Below, piece by piece: positions 7,766-15,570 of a stretch of 53,933 nt of DNA (position 1 is the first letter of the stretch; every line of letters starts with the position of its first letter). The stretch covers positions 1 to 53,933 of the forward strand of contig CACYQU010000007.1 of assembly GCA_902776615.1 (NCBI GenBank), written 5' to 3'. The translations under genes were made by a program, and so were the position numbers. Origin of the DNA: an uncultured bacterium (GTDB lineage Bacteria; Verrucomicrobiota; Kiritimatiellia; RFP12; UBA1067). The notes under the pieces were generated by a model. It was given only the letters and a program-made list of their open reading frames with translations. It was not told the DNA's origin and searched no databases.

Positions 7766-8341
7766 ATGGTTGTCGCCAAGCTCTACGCATATATCCAGCT
7801 GGTGCCCGCGTTCCTTGCGGGCCACTGGTGGATTGTCGCCGCGATTCTTGCGGCGACGCTTCTTTTCGGGCGCGTGTATTGCCGATTTGTGTGTCCGTTG
7901 GGAATCGCCCAGTCGGTCGTGAGGCTGTTTCGCGGTCCGCGGCGCGTATGTACGCGTCTCCGCCTCGGCTACGGCGCGTGCGCGAGGGTGGCGGCGAATG
8001 TGGTGGCGTTGGCGCTTTTCATCGCGCTTGGCGTTTTGGGGCTTGGTTGGCAGTGGCTCGACCCTTATGCAATCGCCGCACGCGCCGCGGCGTGGTTCAC
8101 ATCGCCCGAGTTTGACCTTGCGGTCGCGCTTTTCGCGCTTGTCCCGGCGTGCGCAATTCTGCTTTTGGCGGCGTTTGCGGGCGGGCGGATATGGTGCAAT
8201 TGGGTGTGTCCGCTAGGCGCGCTTTTCACGTTTCTCACGCGCTTCACATGGCGTGGCGACAAGGTGAGCAAAAACGCGGGATGCGCCAAGTGCGGCAAGT
8301 GCTTCGCCAAGAAGCCGAATGAAAAGGAGTGCGCCAAGTGA
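7766..8341 (+). CDS. NapH/RnfB-like membrane polyferredoxin
   Basis: A 191-aa protein with several membrane helices and two CxxxCP motifs (CRFVCPLG near residue 38 and CNWVCPLG near 150), typical of the NapH/MauN/NosR-type quinol-linked electron-transfer family. A C-terminal CAKCGKC motif supplies part of a further Fe-S site; the second half of a standard ferredoxin motif is missing. It overlaps the next gene by GTGA. The conserved-looking trio with an Fe-S aldo/keto reductase and a Tat-exported ferredoxin suggests that it passes electrons across the membrane to that pair. The donor and acceptor are unknown. Confidence 0.75.
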   Translation: MVVAKLYAYIQLVPAFLAGHWWIVAAILAATLLFGRVYCRFVCPLGIAQSVVRLFRGPRRVCTRLRLGYGACARVAANVVALALFIALGVLGLGWQWLDPYAIAARAAAWFTSPEFDLAVALFALVPACAILLLAAFAGGRIWCNWVCPLGALFTFLTRFTWRGDKVSKNAGCAKCGKCFAKKPNEKECAK

Positions 8342-9636
8342 ATGTCACGTTGAGACAGCTTTTCGCCGCCGCCTTCGCCGGCGGGGAACAGTCGCCTGCG
8401 CCCAAGGTGACGGTCAGGACGGCGAAGCACGGCGAGCGTGTGGGGCTTTTGGGCTATGGGGCCATGCGATTGCCTACGCTTGACGGAGGCCACGCCAACA
8501 CATGGGACGAAGGGGCGTCCAGCCAGGGGATCGACCAGGCCATGGTGAACGAGCATGTCGACTTCGCTCTGGAGCACGGGGTCAACTACTTCGACACGTC
8601 GCCTGCATACTGCAGGGGGGAGTCCGAGCGGGTCATGGGCGAGGCCCTGAGCCGCCATCCGCGCGACAGCTATTACATAGCGACGAAGCTGTCGAACTTC
8701 TCTCCGTCGCAGTATTCCTTTGAGGCGTCCAAGAAGCTGTTCGAGGATTCGCTCAGGTATCTGAAGACGGATCACATAGACTTTTATCTTCTCCACGCCG
8801 TGGGGAACGGCGGTTTCGAGACGTTCGGCAAACGGTATATAGAGAACGGAATACTGCCGTGGCTCTTCGAGCAGAAGGCCAAGGGGCGGATTCGCAATCT
8901 CGGATGGAGCTATCACGGCGACCCGAAGGCCGTGGAGTGGCTGCTTGCGAAGCATGACGCGGGCGAATATGTCTGGGACTTCGCCCAGATTCAGATGAAC
9001 TATGTCGACTGGCGCCATGCGCAGGAGGTCAACAAGCGCAATCTCGACGCGTCCTACCTGTACGGCGAACTGGAGCGGCGCGGGATACCGGTTGTGATTA
9101 TGGAGCCGCTTCTCGGCGGACGTCTCGCGCGGCACAACGAGGCGCTTTCGGGCGAGTTTGCGCGGCTTGATCCAAAGGCTACGCAGGCGAGCTGGGCGTT
9201 CAGATTCTGCGGAACGTATCCGGGAGTGCTCACGATACTTTCCGGCATGACGCACAAGGAGAACATCGTGGACAACGTCGCCACGCTTTCTCCGCTCAAG
9301 CCTCTCACGGAGGCGGAGCTCATCGGGCTGGAGCGCGCGGCGCAGGCGTATCTCGGAACGGGCGCGATACCCTGCAACAGCTGCAACTACTGCATGCCGT
9401 GTCCATTCGGGCTCGACATTCCGGGGGCGTTCGAGTTCATGAACCGCGTGCGCGACAGGCGCATGGCCGATCCCCGTGAAATCCGGCGCGAATACGAGCG
9501 CGCGATACCCGATCCGCGCCGTCGCGCCGACAGGTGCATCGGTTGCGGGCGATGCGTATCGCACTGTCCGCAGACGATCGACATACCGAAGGAACTTGAC
9601 GCCATCGCCGCATTCATGGAGGGGCTTGGACGATGA
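8338..9636 (+). CDS. Aldo/keto reductase with C-terminal 4Fe-4S domain
   Basis: A 432-aa fusion. An aldo/keto reductase TIM barrel (about residues 30-300; GYGAMRLP near 38 and a YFDTSPAY active-site segment near 83) is followed by a ferredoxin-type domain. The cluster motifs are CNSCNYCMPCP near 345 and CIGCGRCVSHCP near 400. Members of this group are found in anaerobes next to membrane ferredoxins; the substrate is unknown. The GTG at 8338 is preferred as start because it overlaps the previous stop and has AAGGAG 8 nt upstream; a GTG at 8329 is the alternative. Confidence 0.85.
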   Translation: MNVTLRQLFAAAFAGGEQSPAPKVTVRTAKHGERVGLLGYGAMRLPTLDGGHANTWDEGASSQGIDQAMVNEHVDFALEHGVNYFDTSPAYCRGESERVMGEALSRHPRDSYYIATKLSNFSPSQYSFEASKKLFEDSLRYLKTDHIDFYLLHAVGNGGFETFGKRYIENGILPWLFEQKAKGRIRNLGWSYHGDPKAVEWLLAKHDAGEYVWDFAQIQMNYVDWRHAQEVNKRNLDASYLYGELERRGIPVVIMEPLLGGRLARHNEALSGEFARLDPKATQASWAFRFCGTYPGVLTILSGMTHKENIVDNVATLSPLKPLTEAELIGLERAAQAYLGTGAIPCNSCNYCMPCPFGLDIPGAFEFMNRVRDRRMADPREIRREYERAIPDPRRRADRCIGCGRCVSHCPQTIDIPKELDAIAAFMEGLGR

Positions 9637-10316
9637 ACCGCCGCGAATTCATACTTGGTTCGGCGACGCTTGCGGCAGGTGCCGCATGCGCTTTGGACGA
9701 AAAGACGACCGACGGCGGCTTTGCGCCGGTAAGCTGGCCAGAGCGTGGCGCCAAGGAAGTGCCGGTTCTGCCGCCAGGGGCGCACGGCGAGAAGCGATTC
9801 GCGTCCAAGTGCGTCGGCTGTGCGCTTTGCGCGGCGGTGTGCCCGTCGAAGTGTCTGCGCCCGTCTGTGAATCCGCGCCGGTTCGGGCGCGTGGAGCTCG
9901 ACTACCGCCACGGATGGTGCAAGCCGGGCTGCACACGGTGCGGCGAGGTTTGCCCGGCCGGGGCGATCGAGCCGCTTTCGAAGGGCGAGAAGCGCATCGT
10001 GCGCGTGGGCCGCGCCATATGGAATGCGGATCTCTGCCTGAGGACGTCAGAAGGCGTGTCGTGCCATGCGTGCCAGAAGCACTGCCCTGAAAAGGCCGTC
10101 AAGGCGATCAATGGCGCGATAGTCGTCAATCACGACGCCTGCGTCGGCTGCGGAGCGTGCGAGCACTACTGTCCGGCGAGGCCGCAGACTGCGATTCGCG
10201 TGGAGGGCTTTGCCGTTCACCACGAGACGAGGCCAATGCCTGCCGGCGCGGCAGCGGCGAAGGATGCGATCGCCGGGCCGGGCGTGGTTGCAGGACCCGA
10301 ATGGTTTTTAGTATAA
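9633..10316 (+). CDS. Tat-exported polyferredoxin (4Fe-4S protein)
   Basis: The 227-aa protein begins with a twin-arginine signal (RREFILG) and an Ala-rich stretch ending near residue 20, so it is folded with its clusters before export. It carries several 4Fe-4S motifs: CVGCALCAAVCP near 60, CTRCGEVCP near 98, CHACQKHCP near 145 and CVGCGACEHYCP near 170. It overlaps the aldo/keto reductase gene by ATGA. A tatA gene follows 42 nt downstream, which fits a dependence on Tat export. It probably accepts or delivers electrons on the periplasmic side for the membrane protein at 7766. Confidence 0.87.
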   Translation: MNRREFILGSATLAAGAACALDEKTTDGGFAPVSWPERGAKEVPVLPPGAHGEKRFASKCVGCALCAAVCPSKCLRPSVNPRRFGRVELDYRHGWCKPGCTRCGEVCPAGAIEPLSKGEKRIVRVGRAIWNADLCLRTSEGVSCHACQKHCPEKAVKAINGAIVVNHDACVGCGACEHYCPARPQTAIRVEGFAVHHETRPMPAGAAAAKDAIAGPGVVAGPEWFLV

Positions 10317-10318
10317 TT
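10306..10318 (+). promoter_or_regulatory. -10 box upstream of tatA
   Basis: TTTTTAGTATAAT, with TATAAT at 10313-10318 overlapping the stop of the ferredoxin gene. The predicted leader is about 33 nt with a GGAGG Shine-Dalgarno. Confidence 0.5.
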
Positions 10319-10357
10319 GGCGGTGAAGAACCGTCAACCGAAACGGAGGTAGAGAAA

Positions 10358-10546
10358 ATGAGACCTGGAATCTGGCAAGTAGTAATTGTTGTCATGCTGA
10401 TAGCCGTGCTGTTCGGCGCGAAGAAGATACCCGAGCTTGCGCGTTCTCTCGGCAAGGCGAAGGGCGAATTCAAGAAGGGCCTTGCGGAAGGCGAGAAGGA
10501 AGACTCCTCCGACAATCCCGTCAAGGAGATGTTGGAGGCCAAGTGA
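10358..10546 (+). CDS. tatA: Twin-arginine translocase subunit TatA
   Basis: A 62-aa protein with one N-terminal membrane helix, an FGAKKIPELARSLGKAKGEF amphipathic helix and an acidic tail, the standard TatA/E layout. It forms the pore-like assembly of the Tat system. tatC is not in this window. Its position directly after a Tat-dependent ferredoxin suggests co-selection. It overlaps uvrC by GTGA. Confidence 0.93.
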   Translation: MRPGIWQVVIVVMLIAVLFGAKKIPELARSLGKAKGEFKKGLAEGEKEDSSDNPVKEMLEAK

Positions 10547-12018
10547 CCGATCTCGTTCGAGAGCGGCTCAAGTCCGTTCCGAACCGCCCCGGCTGCTATC
10601 TCATGCGAGATCGCCGGGGCGTGATCATCTATGTAGGCAAGGCCAAAAACCTGCGCCGGCGCGTTTTGGGGTATTTCCGGCCGGGGGCCAAGCATGCGCC
10701 GAAGGTGCGCTCGATGGTCGAGACCGTCTACGACTTCGAGTTCATGACCGTCAAGAACGAAGCGGAGGCGCTCCTCACCGAGGCCTCGCTCATAAAGAAG
10801 CACAAGCCCCACTTCAACATATTGATGCGCGACGACAAGCGCTACCTCGCCCTGCGGGCCGATCCTTCGGCGAAGTGGCCGCGCTTTTCGTGCGTGAGGA
10901 TCGTGCGCGACGATGGTGCGCGATACTTCGGCCCGTTCCCGTCCAGCCCTGTCGTGCGCTCCGCGAAGGATTTTGCCGAAAAGCGCTACGGAATACGCGA
11001 GTGCGATGCGATCGAGCCCGATGAGGAGTGCCATCGCCACTGTCTTGCAGACGTCATCCGCACATGTTCGGCACCGTGTCTCGGTCGCATATCCGAGGCG
11101 GAGTACCGCTCGCGTTTCGACGAAGCGTGCGCTTTTCTTGAAGGCAAGCGTCCGGAGGTGCTGTCGGAAGTGTCGCAGAGAATGTCCGACGCCGCGGCGC
11201 GGCGCGACTTCGAAACCGCCGCGCGGTGGCGCGATACGCTTTTCGCGCTGAGGGAAATGACGAAGGCCCACTTCGTAAGGAAGACGCCCGAGATGCGCCG
11301 CACCGATGCAGAGGCGGGACTTGTCGAGCTTGCCGGTGCGATAGGCCTTGCCAGGCCGCCGCGCATTATAGAGTGCGTGGACATATCGAACCTCTTCGGC
11401 ACGCATTCGGTGGCGTCGCTCGTGGTGGCGCGGGACGGTCTGCCGGACAGACGTTTCTACCGTCACTTCAGAATCAAGACGGTCGAGGGCGCGGACGATC
11501 CGCGTTCGATGGCGGAAGTCGTGAGGCGCAGGTACGGTCCTGGGTCTACGCTGTCCGAAACATCGCCGCGAGCGGACCTGTTCATATGCGACGGCGGCAT
11601 AACCCAGCTTCGCGCGGCGCGCGCGGCGTTTGCTGAAATCGGCGTCACCGACATACCGACGGTCGGGCTTGCCGAGCGCCAGGAGGAGATCGTGCTCGAC
11701 GACGGGCGCGAGAACCTGATGCTTCCGCGCGATTCGCAGGCGCTCTTCGTGTGCACGCGCCTGCGCGACGAGGCGCACCGCTTCGCGATAACGCACCATC
11801 GGAATCTGCGCGAGAGGTCTATTCGCGAGTCGGTGCTTGACGACGTGCCAGGCATTGGAGAGGCGAAGAAGGTAAAGCTGCTGAAGGCGTTCAAGTCCAT
11901 ATACGGGATAGCCCGCGCGTCGGCGCAAGAGGTCGCGCGCGCCGCCGGAGTAGGGCTTGTCACAGCCGAAGCGGTCGTCGCCGCCGCACGGTCGGCTGCC
12001 GGCGAAAAGGGCGGCTGA
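10543..12018 (+). CDS. uvrC: UvrABC system protein C (short form)
   Basis: UvrC makes both incisions in nucleotide excision repair. The protein is 491 aa, shorter than the usual ~600. Visible parts are the GIY-YIG domain (PGCYLMRD and IYVGKAKNLR, residues 10-100), a Cys-containing linker near 165-185, the UvrB-binding UVR motif near 205-240, the RNase H-like 3' nuclease (ECVDISNLFGTHSV near 277 and FICDGGITQL near 346) and a HhH segment VPGIGEAKK near 435. All catalytic parts appear present, so the shortness comes from trimmed connecting segments. The GTG start overlaps the tatA stop. Confidence 0.92.
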   Translation: MTDLVRERLKSVPNRPGCYLMRDRRGVIIYVGKAKNLRRRVLGYFRPGAKHAPKVRSMVETVYDFEFMTVKNEAEALLTEASLIKKHKPHFNILMRDDKRYLALRADPSAKWPRFSCVRIVRDDGARYFGPFPSSPVVRSAKDFAEKRYGIRECDAIEPDEECHRHCLADVIRTCSAPCLGRISEAEYRSRFDEACAFLEGKRPEVLSEVSQRMSDAAARRDFETAARWRDTLFALREMTKAHFVRKTPEMRRTDAEAGLVELAGAIGLARPPRIIECVDISNLFGTHSVASLVVARDGLPDRRFYRHFRIKTVEGADDPRSMAEVVRRRYGPGSTLSETSPRADLFICDGGITQLRAARAAFAEIGVTDIPTVGLAERQEEIVLDDGRENLMLPRDSQALFVCTRLRDEAHRFAITHHRNLRERSIRESVLDDVPGIGEAKKVKLLKAFKSIYGIARASAQEVARAAGVGLVTAEAVVAAARSAAGEKGG

Positions 12019-12058
12019 AACCGGCGCTCAAAAATTACGGTTGCGTTTTTCGGAAAAA

Positions 12059-12069
12059 AAGGGTATCAT
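12059..12069 (+). promoter_or_regulatory. -10-like box upstream of the coiled-coil protein gene
   Basis: AAGGGTATCAT with hexamer TATCAT at 12064-12069, giving a leader of about 20 nt before the ATG at 12096. Confidence 0.4.
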
Positions 12070-12095
12070 TATCACCGTCAACTAGGAAAATCATC

Positions 12096-13229
12096 ATGAA
12101 CAAAGCATTGCACGGCCTTGTCTACGTGTTTCTGGCGCTTGCTGCGGCGGCGCTGTGGTTTGAATTGCAGCTGAACGCGAAGCGTTCCGTGCTGACCGAT
12201 CGCAATCGTCAGCAAGAGGACTACTTCGTGAAAATCGCTCGCATGATCGAAAAGTCCGAGCCCGACAGGACTGTTACGGCGGAGCCCATCAACATGGACG
12301 TATCCCCCGTGGAGGCCCGCCTCGTGGACTCGCCTGACATGGAGAATGTGCTCGAAGGCTACAACTCCTACCTTGAGACGGCCAACCTCGAAACCTACAA
12401 CTGGAATGATGGCGACCGTTCGCAGTTGCGCATGGTCTATCAGCTTGACGGCGAGGGCAAGCCGGTAATGGATCTCGGTCAGCCCAAGATGGATGGTCCG
12501 GGCACGGCTGCGGAACTTCTCGACAAGCTGCTCGAATCCTCCAAGGCGCAGTTGGCCCGCCTGAACTCGACGCGCGCCGAGCTTGTGACTTTGCGCGGCA
12601 AGCTTTCGGGCGTTGTGGCCGAGATCAACCGCATCAAGCCGACCGCCCGTCAAGACAAGGTGACGATTGTCGAGAAGGACGCCAAGATTACCAAGCTTGA
12701 AGGCGAGAAGGCCGATCTCGAGAATCAGGTCACGAAGATCAGGAGTCAGATCGACGAGCTCAACCAGGAGATTGCGTCGCTCAAGGACGAGGTGACGACG
12801 GCCAAGGATGAGACCGAGGCCGTGAAGGAAGATCTCGCCAAAGCCGAACAGCGCAACAAGACGCTTGAGAAGCTTGTGCGCGAATCGATACCGACCAAGA
12901 GCGCTGCGCCTGCCGCAGATGCCATCATCACCTCGTTGCCTGCGGGCGACAAGGGCGCTGTCGTCGAAGCCGACAACGAGAACATGTTCGCAATCGTGAA
13001 GTTCAGCGACGAGGCTATGAAGGAGCTCAAGGGCGAGAATCTCGACCGTCCGTTGCCTTTCATCGAAGTCAGCGTGAAGAGACCCGGCTTCAACGGTCGC
13101 GCCGGCGAGTTCGTCGGGCGTCTGCGCCTGCGCCAGGAGGTCAAGGGCAAGCCGTATGTCGTTTGCGACATTCTCGGCGCGTGGGAACAGGATAAGATTC
13201 AGCGCAATGACGTCATCTTCGCTGATTAA
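12096..13229 (+). CDS. Membrane-anchored coiled-coil protein, function unknown
   Basis: A 377-aa protein with one N-terminal membrane helix (about residues 5-24) and an extracytoplasmic region. A long coiled coil (about 150-275) is rich in K/E/L heptads, e.g. KLEGEKADLENQV and ELNQEIASLKDEV. A globular C-terminal part (about 285-377) contains a conserved-looking stretch around VGRLRLRQEVKGKPYVVCDI. No named family recognised. The next gene, a tiny lipoprotein, overlaps its 3' end by 23 nt in another frame, so the pair may act together at the envelope as an anchored rod plus outer-membrane partner (inference). Confidence 0.75.
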   Translation: MNKALHGLVYVFLALAAAALWFELQLNAKRSVLTDRNRQQEDYFVKIARMIEKSEPDRTVTAEPINMDVSPVEARLVDSPDMENVLEGYNSYLETANLETYNWNDGDRSQLRMVYQLDGEGKPVMDLGQPKMDGPGTAAELLDKLLESSKAQLARLNSTRAELVTLRGKLSGVVAEINRIKPTARQDKVTIVEKDAKITKLEGEKADLENQVTKIRSQIDELNQEIASLKDEVTTAKDETEAVKEDLAKAEQRNKTLEKLVRESIPTKSAAPAADAIITSLPAGDKGAVVEADNENMFAIVKFSDEAMKELKGENLDRPLPFIEVSVKRPGFNGRAGEFVGRLRLRQEVKGKPYVVCDILGAWEQDKIQRNDVIFAD

Positions 13230-13374
13230 GGGGCTTCTTGCGGCTTTTGCCGTGTCGGTTCTCGCGGGGTGCGTGGCCGACACCGCGGAAGACAGCGATT
13301 TGCCGTGGTCGTCGAACCGTTCGTGGGAGGGCATGGCCCCCATCGCGCCTTCAATGATGGACCGCTACGAATGA
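13207..13374 (+). CDS. Small lipoprotein (55 aa)
   Basis: The peptide begins with a lipoprotein signal ending in the lipobox LAGC (Cys at about residue 20), followed by a short acidic, Trp-containing tail. It overlaps the coiled-coil gene by 23 nt and the pseudouridine synthase gene by ATGA, so the three are one transcript. A serine after the lipidated Cys+1 region is not decisive for inner or outer membrane placement. No homologue is recognised. The lipobox and the tight overlaps support a real gene despite its size. Confidence 0.65.
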   Translation: MTSSSLIKGLLAAFAVSVLAGCVADTAEDSDLPWSSNRSWEGMAPIAPSMMDRYE

Positions 13375-14312
13375 TAAGACGGCGCGAGTTGCGCGTGGAA
13401 CGGGGCGGCGTCCGGCTGGACGCCGCCCTGCTTAATGCATTCCCTTCATCTACGCGCGCGTTCGTGCGCGAGGCTGTTGAGCGCGGCGACATACTTGTAA
13501 ACGGGCGACGCGCGGCAAAGGGGCTCAAGCTACGCGGAGGAGAAACCATATCGATTGCGGAACTCGCCGAGGCTGTGGACAATGTGGTGCAGCCGAATGC
13601 ATCCGTATCCATCAATGTAGTGTTCGAGGACGAAAGCCTGCTTGCGCTCGACAAGCCGGCGGGAATTCCCGTGCAGCCGATTTCGCGCGGCGAGACTGCG
13701 ACTCTTATGAACGGAGTCGTGGCCCGATTTCCGGAATGCCAGGCCGTCGGGGACAGTCCCCTGATGGCAGGAGCGCTGCATAGAATCGATGCCGACACGT
13801 CGGGACTGGTGCTTGTGGCCAGAACTGCTCAGGCATTTGAAGCATTACGGGCTCAGTTCACGGCGCAGACTGTCGAAAAGACATACCTCGCGCTTGTCGA
13901 AGGCAGCGTGGCCGTCGGCGGGACGCTCGAGAACGATCTCGCGCACGATCCGACATTGCCGTTTTGCCGCATGATTGATGCCGACCGGAACCGATTGACG
14001 ATGGCGCAACGCGCATCGCTCAGGCGTATGCATGCCGTCACGAAGTTTACGCCTGTTGCGCACGTGATGGAAGAGAATGAAGAGCGCACTCTTCTTGAGG
14101 TGAAGATATTCACAGGCGTTACTCATCAGATTCGCGCACAACTCGCACTTGCCGGAATGCACATCGTAAACGACCGTCTCTATGGCGCTTTCGCCGTCGA
14201 GAACATGCGGGGGCATTGTCTCCACGCGCTTGGTGCAAGGTTCGAACATCCTACCGGTGGGGGTTTGGTAGACATCAAAACACAATATCCTGTGTGGGCA
14301 AATTTTTTTTAA
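13371..14312 (+). CDS. RluA-family pseudouridine synthase
   Basis: A 313-aa enzyme isomerising uridine in rRNA or tRNA. It has an N-terminal S4 RNA-binding domain (about residues 10-70) and a catalytic domain with HRIDADTSGLVLVA near 138, where the first Asp of the IDADTSG motif is the catalytic residue, and a GVTHQIRAQLA motif near 252. This is the RluD/RluC-type layout; the target site cannot be assigned. The ATG overlaps the stop of the lipoprotein gene. The gene ends in a run of nine Ts that is partly coding (FF stop). Confidence 0.9.
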   Translation: MIRRRELRVERGGVRLDAALLNAFPSSTRAFVREAVERGDILVNGRRAAKGLKLRGGETISIAELAEAVDNVVQPNASVSINVVFEDESLLALDKPAGIPVQPISRGETATLMNGVVARFPECQAVGDSPLMAGALHRIDADTSGLVLVARTAQAFEALRAQFTAQTVEKTYLALVEGSVAVGGTLENDLAHDPTLPFCRMIDADRNRLTMAQRASLRRMHAVTKFTPVAHVMEENEERTLLEVKIFTGVTHQIRAQLALAGMHIVNDRLYGAFAVENMRGHCLHALGARFEHPTGGGLVDIKTQYPVWANFF

Positions 14313-14339
14313 AATCCCCCTTGACGGCTTTTCAAACGA

Positions 14340-14350
14340 TTTGCTATAAT
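14340..14350 (+). promoter_or_regulatory. -10 box of the long-leader transcript
   Basis: GATTTGCTATAAT with hexamer 14345-14350; a TTGACGG-like -35 (TTGACG at 14322-14327) lies 17 nt upstream. This is one of the few promoters here with a recognisable -35, which would suit strong expression of the downstream secreted protein. Confidence 0.6.
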
Positions 14351-14648
14351 GTCCGCGTTTTCGGCTATCCAGGTAGGTTTCGGGCATTGTGTCCGGGCCT
14401 AGGTAAAACCGGGCTCAATGAAAGTTGACCTGCAGGGGTGTCCGATGACCAGTATGCCAAAGTGTGAAACTCAAACCATGGAGGCGTGCTGAATGGCATG
14501 ACTAGTGTGTCGACCGTGTTCACGCGGGTGCAACAAAGTGAATCGGCAAGATACCGCCGGAATAAATGGATCAGCCGGGTAGCTCCGGTCGAAGAGGATG
14601 CGGAAGTCCGCGCCCTTGGAGGAACAAGCAAAAGGAAAAAGACAAACA
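14351..14648 (+). other. Long 5' leader, possibly structured, unassigned
   Basis: About 290 nt separate the promoter from the start codon, with no convincing coding frame. Visible helices include CCGG..CCGG around 14574-14588, GCGG-AAGT-CCGC at 14600-14611 and CTTG-GAGGAA-CAAG at 14615-14628, which displays a Shine-Dalgarno-like loop 25 nt before the ATG. I compared it by eye with TPP, cobalamin, SAM, glycine and c-di-GMP-I riboswitch cores, RNase P, SRP and tmRNA and found no match. It may stabilise or regulate the mRNA of an abundant surface protein, or be a separate small RNA. Confidence 0.4.
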
Positions 14649-15464
14649 ATGAAGAAGCTCATGATTGCTGCCGCTGTTGCGGCGATGATCGGTGGTGCGC
14701 AGGCCGTGACTTGTGTCACGACCAAGGTGTGCGAGAAGGATGAGTGCACTGGCGAGAAGACATGCGTAGAAGTGTCTGGCGCTGGTACGGCTCACAAGGT
14801 CGTCATTTCGCTCAAGACGACTCAGAACAAGAGCAAGACCAAGAAGAACAAGGCTCTCTGCGAGGAGAACTGCACCTATTGGCGCGAGCAGACTACCAAG
14901 AAGATCAACGGTCTTCTCTGGGAGCAGCTTGACGACTGCACGGGTTGCGTTCCTTTCGGCTCGAACAGCGCTTTTTGGACCAAGGATGAGGCTCTTGATC
15001 TTGAGTTCGCAATTGGCATCGGCCTGATTGGCAAGGATGTCAAGAGCAAGAAGATCGAGGCTTTTGGTGGCCTTGATGGCGATGAGTTTGGTCATCTCGC
15101 GTGGGCCGGTTTCGGCGACATGGCTGGTTCCATCAAGAAGAACCAGTGCGAGGATGATGACTGCGTCATGTACGTCAAGAAGATCTCCGGCGGTATCGCT
15201 GGTTGGCTCGTCCCCGCTGAGTGGGATGCGACCTGCCAGGATTGCGATCCTATCGAGTACGAGGGTTGCTGCGCTGATGATTGGACGATCATCGAGGACA
15301 AGACGGCTGCTTACGGCACGATCAAGATCACCTACGACGCTGCTACCGCCAAGAAGGTTGCTGTCGCTGAGGACGATCAGGATGTCGCCTCGTTCGTCAA
15401 GCTTCCCGCCTCTGTCGCTGATGAGATCGCGGATGTTGTCAACGAGGTTACCATCGAGGAGTAA
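14649..15464 (+). CDS. Secreted cysteine-rich protein, paralogue of 24076-24951
   Basis: A 271-aa protein with a clear signal peptide (about residues 1-20) and 14 cysteines, mostly in pairs such as CTGC and CQDC. No named family recognised. It shares with the gene at 24076 the segments AWAGFG/AFAGFG, a GxxAGW motif, a paired-Cys segment, and a C-terminal KITYDAAT/LKYNAAT strand followed by a PxSV helix. Codon use is strongly biased (lysine almost always AAG), suggesting high expression, which fits the consensus-like promoter and long leader. It may be a major disulfide-stabilised envelope or surface protein; function is unknown. Confidence 0.75.
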   Translation: MKKLMIAAAVAAMIGGAQAVTCVTTKVCEKDECTGEKTCVEVSGAGTAHKVVISLKTTQNKSKTKKNKALCEENCTYWREQTTKKINGLLWEQLDDCTGCVPFGSNSAFWTKDEALDLEFAIGIGLIGKDVKSKKIEAFGGLDGDEFGHLAWAGFGDMAGSIKKNQCEDDDCVMYVKKISGGIAGWLVPAEWDATCQDCDPIEYEGCCADDWTIIEDKTAAYGTIKITYDAATAKKVAVAEDDQDVASFVKLPASVADEIADVVNEVTIEE

Positions 15465-15492
15465 TTCCTTGATAGCCTAACGCATGAAAATG

Positions 15493-15533
15493 CGACGGGG
15501 GGGGGTGAGATCAACCATTCCCCCCTCGTTTCA
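15493..15533 (+). terminator. Possible G/C-run hairpin terminator
   Basis: CGACGGGGGGGGG (15493-15505) can pair with CCCCCCTCG (15520-15528), followed by TTTCAT. It lies 30 nt after the cysteine-rich gene and before the next gene. The T-run is short, so this is tentative. Confidence 0.4.
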
Positions 15534-15570
15534 TATATTGAAACTTGCAAGAAAAGAAAGGTATCGGCGA

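Noticed and set aside
14351..14648. c-di-GMP-I, SAM, cobalamin or glycine riboswitch, RNase P, SRP RNA or tmRNA
   Set aside because: Core conserved strings of each were looked for and not found; only a GGAAGTCCG stretch vaguely resembles RNase P/SRP.
14486..14743. Small ORF in the leader region
   Set aside because: It overlaps the start of the cysteine-rich gene in another frame, has no Shine-Dalgarno and shows no signal or domain.
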